NCBI RefSeq assembly: GCF_000422805.1
Contig: NZ_KE383926.1
Span: 75,399 to 139,398 of the forward strand
Reading direction: 5' to 3'
Source: Nocardioides halotolerans DSM 19273
GTDB lineage: Bacteria > Actinomycetota > Actinomycetes > Propionibacteriales > Nocardioidaceae
DNA length: 64,000 bases
In this document: positions 57,380 through 64,000 of the stretch, piece by piece
Position numbering within the stretch: position 1 is the first letter of the stretch
How the letters are laid out: each line of letters starts with the position of its first letter
Notes under the pieces: generated by a model
Seen by the model: only the letters and a program-made list of their open reading frames with translations
What the model was told of the DNA's origin: nothing
The model's database searches: none
Translations under genes and position numbers: made by a program

Positions 57380-58711
57380 ATGAGCTTCCTCGCCCGCCAG
57401 CACAAGGTCCTCGGCGTCGTCTTCGTGGCGCTGGTGGTCCTGGCCGGCTACCTCGTCTACGCGACGTTCACCAAGAAGTTCGCCGACTACGACCGGGTGA
57501 CGGTGCAGACGTCCAACATCGGCCTGCAGCTGCCGGCCCGCGCCGACGTGAAGATCCGCGGCGTGATGGTGGGCGAGGTGCTCGACATGGACGCCACCGC
57601 CGACGGTGCCGAGCTGACCCTGGGCCTGTTCCCCAGCAAGGTCGACACGATCCCCGCCAACGTGACCGCCTCGATCGTGCCCAAGACGCTGTTCGGCGAG
57701 AAGTACGTCTCCCTCATCGTCCCCGACGACCCCGCCGCCAGCCCGATCAAGGCCGGCGACACCATCGAGCGGACCGTGGTCGCCACCGAGGTCGAGAAGG
57801 TCCTCTCCGACCTCTACCCGCTGCTGCGCACGGTCGAGCCGGCCGCGCTCAACCAGACGCTCAACGCGCTGGCGACCGCGCTCGAGGGCCGCGGCGACCA
57901 GCTCGGCGAGAACCTCGAGACCGTCGACAGCTACCTCAAGCGGCTCAACCCGCAGATCCCGGCCCTGGTCGAGGACCTCCGCCTGACCGCGTCGGTCTCC
58001 GACACCTACGCCGAGGTGCTGCCCCAGGTCGGCGACATCCTCCACAACACCGTCACGACGACCACCACGCTCGAGACGCGCGAGGCCCGCCTCCACGAGC
58101 TGCTCGACGACGTCACGCAGTTCTCCGGCACCGCGCGGACCTTCCTCGACGACAACGGCGACAACCTGATCCGGCTCGGCGAGGTCAGCCGGGCCCAGCT
58201 GCGGGTGCTGGCGCGCTACTCCACGGAGTTCCCGTGCCTGCTCGGCGGCCTGGTCAACAACGGCAAGATGGAGGCCGAGGCGTTCCGCGGCTTCACCCTC
58301 CACATCGTCCTCGAGACGCTGCCCAACCAGCCGCGCGGCTACACCGAGGCCGACAAGCCGGTGCTCGGCGAGGACCGCGGCCCGACGTGCCTGCACCTGC
58401 CCAACCCGCCCTGGAACCAGTCCAACCCGGTGCGCCGCCAGCCCGACTTCGTCGACGGCGTCGACACCCCGACCGGCAAGGGCACCAGCCGGACCGGTGC
58501 GTCGTACGCCGGCGCGAGCGGCGTCCAGCTCGGCGACTTCGGCGCGTACGCCGGATCGCCGGAGGAGGCCGATCTCCTCAACACGCTGCTCGCCCCGGCC
58601 CTGGGCACGACCGCCGAGCAGGTGCCCGACCTCGGGAGCCTGCTGCTCGGCCCGATGGTGCGGGGCGCGACGGTCTCGGTGGGCGACCCGGCGGGGGGTG
58701 CGACCCCGTGA
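57380..58711 (+). CDS. mceA: Mce family protein MceA
   Basis: 443-residue MlaD/MCE protein. One N-terminal membrane helix (VLGVVFVALVVLAGYLVYAT) anchors it. The MCE domain covers about 35-115 (VTVQTSNIGLQLPARADVKI, GVMVGEVLDMDATADGAELT, PKTLFGEKYVSLIVPDD), and long alpha-helical needle segments follow. A Gly/Ser-rich C-terminal tail ends the protein. It builds, with MceB-F, the heterohexameric tube carrying lipids across the envelope. The start follows GGGGGAG; overlaps mceB by GTGA. Confidence 0.93.
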   Translation: MSFLARQHKVLGVVFVALVVLAGYLVYATFTKKFADYDRVTVQTSNIGLQLPARADVKIRGVMVGEVLDMDATADGAELTLGLFPSKVDTIPANVTASIVPKTLFGEKYVSLIVPDDPAASPIKAGDTIERTVVATEVEKVLSDLYPLLRTVEPAALNQTLNALATALEGRGDQLGENLETVDSYLKRLNPQIPALVEDLRLTASVSDTYAEVLPQVGDILHNTVTTTTTLETREARLHELLDDVTQFSGTARTFLDDNGDNLIRLGEVSRAQLRVLARYSTEFPCLLGGLVNNGKMEAEAFRGFTLHIVLETLPNQPRGYTEADKPVLGEDRGPTCLHLPNPPWNQSNPVRRQPDFVDGVDTPTGKGTSRTGASYAGASGVQLGDFGAYAGSPEEADLLNTLLAPALGTTAEQVPDLGSLLLGPMVRGATVSVGDPAGGATP

Positions 58712-59739
58712 AGATCCTCGACAGGAAGACGGCCGGCGACCTCACCAAGCTCGTGATCTTCATGGTCGTCACCACGCTCGCCACCGGCGTGCTGGTCGTG
58801 ACGATCGGCAACCTGAACTTCTCCGGCGCCTCGACCTACAAGGCGGTCTTCGCCGACGCGACCGGCGTCAACAAGGGCGACGACATCCGGGTCGCCGGGG
58901 TGAAGGTGGGCACGGTCAAGGAGGTCGCGATCACCGATCGCACCCGCGCCCTCGTCACGTTCTCCGTCGACGACTCGACCTCGGTCACCCAGGCGACGCA
59001 CGCGACGATCAAGTACCGCAACCTCGTCGGCCAGCGCTACGTCGCCCTGACCCAGGAGGTCGGCTCGTCCGACAAGCTGGCCGACGGCGACACGATCCCG
59101 ATCTCGCGCACGGCGCCGGCGCTCGACCTGACCGTGCTCTTCAACGGGTTCAAGCCGCTGTTCCAGGCCCTCAGCCCGGCCGACATCAACCAGCTGTCCT
59201 ACGAGATCGTCCAGGTGTTCCAGGGCGAGGGCGGCACCCTCGAGAGCCTCCTGGCGCACACCGCCTCGGTGACCAGCACGCTGGCGGACCGCGACCAGGT
59301 CATCAGCGACCTCGTCGACAACCTCAGCGAGGTGCTCGACCACGTCGCGGACCGCGACCAGCAGCTCAACCAGCTGATCACGACGTTCCGCCAGTTCGTC
59401 GGCGGCCTCAACGACGACAGCGAGGCCATCCTCGGCTCGCTCGACCAGATCTCCCAGCTCTCGGTGCAGACCGCGTCGCTGGTCAAGGGCATCCGCTCGC
59501 CGCTCGTCGACGACATCGCCAACCTGCGCAAGCTGACCTCGAACATCCAGCGCAACCGCGGCGAGCTCGACCGCGCGCTGCAGGTGCTGCCGATCAAGCT
59601 CGAGAAGGTCGGCCGCACGGCGATCTACGGCTCGTGGTTCAACTTCTACCTCTGCCAGTTCCAGGGAAAGATCAAGCTGCCCGGTGTCACGGTGCCCGTC
59701 ACCTACAACACCGGCTCTCCCAGGTGTGATCTGGGATGA
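58708..59739 (+). CDS. mceB: Mce family protein MceB
   Basis: 343-residue MCE protein: helix (LVIFMVVTTLATGVLVVTIG), MCE domain (FADATGVNKGDDIRVAGVKV, GTVKEVAITDRTRALVTFSV, NLVGQRYVALTQE), then a helical region rich in Gln, Leu and Asp (HVADRDQQLNQLITTFRQFV) and a Cys-containing C-terminus (YLCQFQGKIKLPG, GSPRCDLG) that is common in MceB. Overlaps mceA by GTGA; mceC begins 7 bp later. Confidence 0.93.
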   Translation: MKILDRKTAGDLTKLVIFMVVTTLATGVLVVTIGNLNFSGASTYKAVFADATGVNKGDDIRVAGVKVGTVKEVAITDRTRALVTFSVDDSTSVTQATHATIKYRNLVGQRYVALTQEVGSSDKLADGDTIPISRTAPALDLTVLFNGFKPLFQALSPADINQLSYEIVQVFQGEGGTLESLLAHTASVTSTLADRDQVISDLVDNLSEVLDHVADRDQQLNQLITTFRQFVGGLNDDSEAILGSLDQISQLSVQTASLVKGIRSPLVDDIANLRKLTSNIQRNRGELDRALQVLPIKLEKVGRTAIYGSWFNFYLCQFQGKIKLPGVTVPVTYNTGSPRCDLG

Positions 59740-59746
59740 GGCAGCC

Positions 59747-60730
59747 ATGAGCAAACCGTTCCGCGAGCGCAACCCGGTCACGATCGGGGCGATCAGCCTC
59801 GCCGTCATCGCCGCGCTGATCCTGGCGGCGTTCCGTGCCCAGGACCTGCCGGTCATCGGCGGCGGCGAGACCTACACCGCGGCGTTCGCCGAGGCCGGCG
59901 GGCTCAAGGCCGACGACCCGGTCCGCATCGCCGGGGTCCGCGTCGGCAAGGTCGAGAAGATCGAGCTCGAGGGCGACCACGTGAAGGTCACCTTCCGGGT
60001 CAAGACCGACTCCGAGTTCGGCAAGGAGACCGGCGCCTCGATCCGCGTCAACACCCTGCTCGGCGCGATGTACCTCGCGCTCGAGCCGGCCGGCGCCGGC
60101 CAGCTCGACGCCGGCGACGAGATCCCGGTCGAGCGCACCAGCTCGCCCTACGACGTGGTGCAGGCGTTCTCCGGCCTGGCCGAGACCGCCGACCAGATCG
60201 ACACCGACCAGCTGGCCCAGTCGCTGACGACGCTGGCCGACCTGACCCGCAACACGCCCGAGGAGTTCAAGGCGGCGCTGTCCGGCGTCTCGCGGCTCTC
60301 GGCCAACATCGCCGACAAGAACCAGCGGATCCACCTGCTGCTCACCAACCTCGAGCGGGTCTCGTCGGTCCTCAACGAGCGCGACGAGGACATCGTCGAC
60401 CTGATGAAGCAGTCCGACACGCTCTTCCAGGCGCTCGTCGCCCGGCGCGACGCCGTGCACGACCTGCTGGTGTCGACCTCGACGCTCTCGACCGAGCTGA
60501 GCGCGCTGGTCCGGCAGAGCCGCGACGACCTCAAGCCCGCCCTGACCCAGCTCGACGACGTGGTCGGCATCCTCAACAAGAACGAGGACAACATCGACAA
60601 CAGCCTGCGGCTGATGGCGCCGTTCTACCGCGTGTTCGCGAGCACGCTGGGCAACGGCCCGTGGTTCGACACCTACATCCAGAACATGCCGCCGGCCCCC
60701 GACCTGCAGAACGGCGGTGGTGTCGGATGA
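59747..60730 (+). CDS. mceC: Mce family protein MceC
   Basis: 327-residue MCE protein. Helix ITIGAISLAVIAALILAAF-like at about 12-32, MCE domain (AFAEAGGLKADDPVRIAGVR, VGKVEKIELEGDHVKVTFRV, LLGAMYLALEPAG), long helical part with ANIADKNQRIHLLLTNLERV, and a C-terminal ends with WFDTYIQNMPPAPDLQNG. ATG 59747 is the first codon matching homologues; an in-frame start at 59684 would overlap mceB. ATGA-coupled to mceD. Confidence 0.93.
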   Translation: MSKPFRERNPVTIGAISLAVIAALILAAFRAQDLPVIGGGETYTAAFAEAGGLKADDPVRIAGVRVGKVEKIELEGDHVKVTFRVKTDSEFGKETGASIRVNTLLGAMYLALEPAGAGQLDAGDEIPVERTSSPYDVVQAFSGLAETADQIDTDQLAQSLTTLADLTRNTPEEFKAALSGVSRLSANIADKNQRIHLLLTNLERVSSVLNERDEDIVDLMKQSDTLFQALVARRDAVHDLLVSTSTLSTELSALVRQSRDDLKPALTQLDDVVGILNKNEDNIDNSLRLMAPFYRVFASTLGNGPWFDTYIQNMPPAPDLQNGGGVG

Positions 60731-61893
60731 GCGGCTCCCTCAACCTGGTCAAGCGGCTGATCGTCCCGCTCTGCCTCCTCGCGCTCGTGGTGGCCGCCGG
60801 GTTCGCCATGTTCACCTCCGAGGACTCCAACAAGCTCACCGCGCACTTCCCGCGCGCGATCTCGCTGTACGTCGGCAGCCCGGTCAAGGTGCTCGGCGTG
60901 CAGGTGGGGGCGGTCGACAAGGTCACGCCGACCGGCACCGACGTCGTGGTCGAGATGCACTACGACCCCGACGTGAAGATCCCGGCCGACGCCCAGGCCG
61001 TCATCGTTTCGCCGTCGATCGTCGGTGATCGCTACGTCCAGCTCACCCCGGTCTACGAGGAGGGCCCGACGCTCGCCGACGGCGCGGTGCTGGAGCAGCA
61101 GGACACCGGCGTGCCGCTCGAGCTCGACCAGATCTACTCCAGCCTCGACCAACTCAACGTCGCGCTCGGCCCCAACGGCGCCAACAAGAACGGCGCGCTG
61201 TCCGACCTGCTCACGACCACAGCGGAGAACTTCGGCGGTGAGGGCGCGCAGTTCCACCAGACCATCCAGGACTTCAGCACCCTGACCCAGACGCTCGACG
61301 ACAACAAGGAAGCGCTGTTCGGCTCGGCTCGCGAGCTCGAGGGCTTCATCAGCACGCTGGCGACCAACGACAAGACCGTGCGCCAGTTCAACCAGTCCCT
61401 CTCCGACGTCTCCGACCTGCTCTCGGGCGAGAAGGAGGAGCTCGCCGCGGCGCTGCACAACCTGTCGGTCGGCCTCGGCGACGTCGCGACGTTCGTCCAG
61501 GAGAACCGCGAGATCCTCGGCAAGAACATCACGCACATCAACCGGGTCGCCAAGGTGCTGGTCAAGCAGCGCGACGCCCTCGACGAGACACTGACCAGCG
61601 CTCCGATCGCGCTCAACAACCTGGCGCTGACCTACAACCCGCAGACCGGCACCCTCGACACCAACGCCAACCTCGGCGAGGTGGTCAACCAGATCGCCTC
61701 CGACCCGCAGACGCTGGTGTGCGGCTTCCTCGGCCAGGTCGACAAGAGCGGCCAGCTGTGCAGCCTCGCGAGCCAGATCCTCAAGCGGTCGGCGCCGTTC
61801 GGCACCGGCACGTCCTACGGCCAGGCATTCGACCCCACCCTCGGTGGGCTCGTGGCCGCCGACCCCGCGACCGAGGGAGGGAGCGACCGGTGA
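60727..61893 (+). CDS. mceD: Mce family protein MceD
   Basis: 388-residue MCE protein. Membrane helix IVPLCLLALVVAAGFAMFTS, MCE domain (FPRAISLYVGSPVKVLGVQV, GAVDKVTPTGTDVVVEMHYD, PSIVGDRYVQLTPVYEEGPT), a helical needle segment with repeated heptad-like leucines, and a C-terminal part with two cysteines (TLVCGFLGQVDKSGQLCSLA). Start overlaps mceC by ATGA. Confidence 0.93.
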   Translation: MSGSLNLVKRLIVPLCLLALVVAAGFAMFTSEDSNKLTAHFPRAISLYVGSPVKVLGVQVGAVDKVTPTGTDVVVEMHYDPDVKIPADAQAVIVSPSIVGDRYVQLTPVYEEGPTLADGAVLEQQDTGVPLELDQIYSSLDQLNVALGPNGANKNGALSDLLTTTAENFGGEGAQFHQTIQDFSTLTQTLDDNKEALFGSARELEGFISTLATNDKTVRQFNQSLSDVSDLLSGEKEELAAALHNLSVGLGDVATFVQENREILGKNITHINRVAKVLVKQRDALDETLTSAPIALNNLALTYNPQTGTLDTNANLGEVVNQIASDPQTLVCGFLGQVDKSGQLCSLASQILKRSAPFGTGTSYGQAFDPTLGGLVAADPATEGGSDR

Positions 61894-63338
61894 CCCGCCT
61901 CCCGCGCCGCCTCCGCCTGCTCCTCGGGCTGCTGCTGGGCAGCGTCGTGCTCTCGGGCTGCGACTTCGACGTCTACTCCCTGCCGCTGCCCGGAGGCACC
62001 GACGTCGGCGACCACCCGATCCAGGTGACCGTCCAGTTCGAGGACGTGCTCGACCTCGTCCCGAAGTCGACGGTCAAGGTCAACGACGTCAGCGTCGGCC
62101 AGGTCAAGGAGATCGAGCTCGACGGCTACCACGCCAACGTGACCCTCGAGCTCCGCAACGACACCTTGCTGCCCGACAACGCGATCGCGGAGATCCGCCA
62201 GACCAGCCTCCTCGGCGAGAAGTTCGTGTCGCTGTCGGCGCCCGAGACCGGCGCCAGCGAGCAGACGCTCGGCGACGGCGACGTCATCCCGCTCGACCAC
62301 ACCGGCCGCAACCCCGAGGTCGAGGAGGTGCTCGGCGCGCTGAGCCTGATCCTCAACGGCGGCGGCGTGGCCCAGCTCAAGACGATCACTCAGGAGCTCA
62401 ACAAGGCCGTCACCGGCCGCGAGGACAACGTCCGCTCGGTGCTCAGCCAGATCGACACCTTCACCGGCAGCCTCGACACCAACAAGGCCCAGATCGTCGA
62501 CGCCATCGAGGCGCTCAACCGGCTCGCCGTCTCCGCCCACCAGCAGGAGGGCAACATCGACGAGGCGCTCGACGAGCTGCCGAGCGCGCTGACCAGCATC
62601 GACGGTCAGCGCCAGGACCTCGTCAAGATGCTCCAGGCCCTCGACCAGCTCTCCGACGTCGGCGTCCGCGTGATCAAGGCGTCGAAGACCGCGACCATCG
62701 ACTCGCTGCGCCAGCTCCAGCCGGTGCTCAACCAGCTGGCGGCCTCGGGAGACGACTTCGTCAACGCGTTCAACGTGTTCCTGACCTACCCGTTCGTCGA
62801 CGAGGTCGTCGGCCGCGACCCGCAGGTCGCGCGCAACCTGCACATGGGCGACTACACCAACCTGTCGATCCGGCTGGACCTCGACCTCACGCAGGGAATG
62901 CCGACCAACCCGACCGACATCCTCCCGACCCAGCTCGACCCGGGCCAGCTGCTGCAGAGCGTGCTCGACTGCATCGCCAGCGGCAACCTCTCGAGCCCGG
63001 CGTGCCTGCGGGTGCTGCACACGCCCGAGGCGCTGCTCAAGCTCCGGCAGGTCTGCCAGGAGCCGGCCAACAAGCCCAAGACAGTGTGCGTGCTGCTCAA
63101 CACGATCCCGGGCGTGCCCGGGCTGCCCGGCGCCGCGGGCGGCGACCCGCTCAGCCAGCTCGGCGAGCAGGTCGGCGGGGTCCTCGGTGGCTTGGGCCTC
63201 GGCCGCAGCGCGACCGGGCCGTGGAACGACCAGGCCCACGGCGGACCGACCATGGCCCAGCTGCAGACGGTCTACGACCCGGCGCTGGTCAACCTGCTGG
63301 TGCCCCAGCTGGTCGTGCAGGGAGGTGGGGAGAAGTGA
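61890..63338 (+). CDS. mceE: Mce family lipoprotein MceE
   Basis: 482-residue MCE protein anchored as a lipoprotein: signal ending VVLSGC (Cys24), as in MceE/LprK-type proteins. MCE domain at about 45-125 (VTVQFEDVLDLVPKSTVKVN, DVSVGQVKEIELDGYHANVT, QTSLLGEKFVSLSAPETG). The long helical part and a Gly/Pro-rich tail with two cysteine pairs (LDCIASGNLSSPACL, VCQEPANKPKTVC) follow. GTG overlaps the mceD stop; mceF overlaps its end. Confidence 0.93.
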   Translation: MTRLPRRLRLLLGLLLGSVVLSGCDFDVYSLPLPGGTDVGDHPIQVTVQFEDVLDLVPKSTVKVNDVSVGQVKEIELDGYHANVTLELRNDTLLPDNAIAEIRQTSLLGEKFVSLSAPETGASEQTLGDGDVIPLDHTGRNPEVEEVLGALSLILNGGGVAQLKTITQELNKAVTGREDNVRSVLSQIDTFTGSLDTNKAQIVDAIEALNRLAVSAHQQEGNIDEALDELPSALTSIDGQRQDLVKMLQALDQLSDVGVRVIKASKTATIDSLRQLQPVLNQLAASGDDFVNAFNVFLTYPFVDEVVGRDPQVARNLHMGDYTNLSIRLDLDLTQGMPTNPTDILPTQLDPGQLLQSVLDCIASGNLSSPACLRVLHTPEALLKLRQVCQEPANKPKTVCVLLNTIPGVPGLPGAAGGDPLSQLGEQVGGVLGGLGLGRSATGPWNDQAHGGPTMAQLQTVYDPALVNLLVPQLVVQGGGEK

Positions 63339-64000
63339 TCACCCGCCGCACCAAGCTCCAGCTGGTCGTGTTCGTCGTCATCACGCTGCTCGGCGTGACG
63401 TTCGTCGGCGCCCGCTACGCCCAGCTCGACAAGGCGTTCTACGACGACAACTACACGGTCAACGCGAGCTTCGCCGACTCCGGCGGCATCTTCGCCGGGG
63501 GAGAGGTCACCTACCGCGGCGTCAGCGTGGGCCGGGTCAACAAGCTCGAGCTCACCGACGAGGGGGTCGACGTCGTCCTCGACATCGACGACGGCTACGA
63601 CGAGATCCCTGCCGACACCCTGGCCGTGATCGGCAACCGCTCCGCGGTCGGTGAGCAGTACGTCGAGCTCCAGCCGCAGCGCGACGACGGGCCGTTCCTC
63701 CACGAGGGCTCGGTGATCGACCAGGAGAACACCCGCCTGCCGATCGCCACGGACACGCTGCTGACCCACCTCTCCGAGACCGTCGAGTCGGTCGACAAGG
63801 ACGACCTCAAGACCACGATCGACGAGCTCGGCGCGGCGTTCGGCGGCACTGGTGAGGACCTCCAGACGATCATCGACTCCGGCGGCTCCTTCATCGACGC
63901 GGCCAACGACAACTTCGACGTCACCACCGCGCTGATCCGCGACAGCAACACCGTGCTGCACGGGCAGATCGACAGCGAGTCGGCGATCCGCAACTTCTCG
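63335..64000 (+). CDS. mceF: Mce family protein MceF, 3' end outside window
   Basis: First 222 residues of an MCE protein, still open at the window edge. N-terminal helix (LQLVVFVVITLLGVTFVGAR), MCE domain (FADSGGIFAGGEVTYRGVSV, GRVNKLELTDEGVDVVLDID, IGNRSAVGEQYVELQPQRDD), then the helical segment begins (HLSETVESVDKDDLKTTIDE). GTG at 63335 overlaps the mceE stop (GTGA). It should complete the six-subunit MceA-F set; any Mas (mce-associated) genes would lie beyond the window. Confidence 0.93.
   Translation, partial: MITRRTKLQLVVFVVITLLGVTFVGARYAQLDKAFYDDNYTVNASFADSGGIFAGGEVTYRGVSVGRVNKLELTDEGVDVVLDIDDGYDEIPADTLAVIGNRSAVGEQYVELQPQRDDGPFLHEGSVIDQENTRLPIATDTLLTHLSETVESVDKDDLKTTIDELGAAFGGTGEDLQTIIDSGGSFIDAANDNFDVTTALIRDSNTVLHGQIDSESAIRNFS

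Overview
High-GC actinobacterial chromosome, most like Nocardioides or a close relative (Propionibacteriales). This rests on very high GC, many GTG starts, F420-type enzymes (an LLM oxidoreductase and a DUF385/Ddn protein), a complete yrbE-mce lipid importer, mycolata-style hadAB next to rpmG, and many genes that look leaderless (a TAnnnT -10 box 6-7 nt before the start codon). No phage, insertion sequence or CRISPR array was seen.

Layout. (1) 1-18659 is one large CoA-dependent catabolic cluster: an acyl-CoA synthetase (cut by the window edge), two acyl-CoA dehydrogenases, an IpdAB/GctAB-like CoA-transferase pair, a DUF35 Zn-ribbon protein, a branched-chain-type ABC importer (fused LivH-LivM permease, lipoprotein receptor, LivG, LivF), an LLM oxidoreductase and a thiolase. 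A second synthetase, a Baeyer-Villiger-type monooxygenase, a zinc alcohol dehydrogenase and a two-domain 3-hydroxyacyl-CoA dehydrogenase follow. It reads as uptake, CoA activation, oxygenation and beta-oxidation-like cleavage of an unidentified organic acid or cyclic ketone. Two promoters in it share an AGCGAGCGYTC motif. (2) 18660-21600 is a scarred region: an MFS exporter, then a 5'-truncated cyclase-family gene and a 5'-truncated methylmalonyl-CoA mutase large subunit meeting head to head, then an intact B12-binding small subunit. (3) 21574-31830 holds a PucR-type regulator, secreted proteins and lipoproteins, GNAT and VOC proteins, a phosphoesterase, an F420-type reductase under a KstR-like operator, and the homogentisate module (fumarylacetoacetase, a conserved unknown, and divergent homogentisate dioxygenase). 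(4) 31886-41826 holds an RDD protein, a YdeP/FdhF-type molybdoenzyme, pirin, 3-methyladenine glycosylase, malate synthase G divergent from a GlcD-like oxidase, and an amidase.

(5) 41898-64000 is the conserved translation core: tRNA-Thr, tRNA-Met, rpmG, hadA, hadB, murB, then adenosine deaminase and an aminotransferase on the other strand, tRNA-Trp, secE, nusG, rplK, rplA, rplJ, rplL, and directly behind them mkl (mceG), yrbEA, yrbEB and mceA to mceF (mceF runs off the end). The order matches the mycobacterial rpmG2-hadABC-secE-nusG-rplKA and rplJL-mkl neighbourhoods. A Ser/Thr kinase with a His/Lys-rich extracytoplasmic tail has been inserted between rpmG and hadA.

Most notable: a LivG ATPase whose ABC signature has been replaced; the broken head-to-head gene junction; two divergent leaderless genes sharing one -10 box; a textbook KstR operator; three 13-bp repeats between the glyoxylate genes; the His-tailed kinase and the 17-bp duplication behind it; and a NusG with an acidic N-terminal extension of about 145 residues. 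All functional claims come from reading the sequence and from family knowledge; no searches were run.
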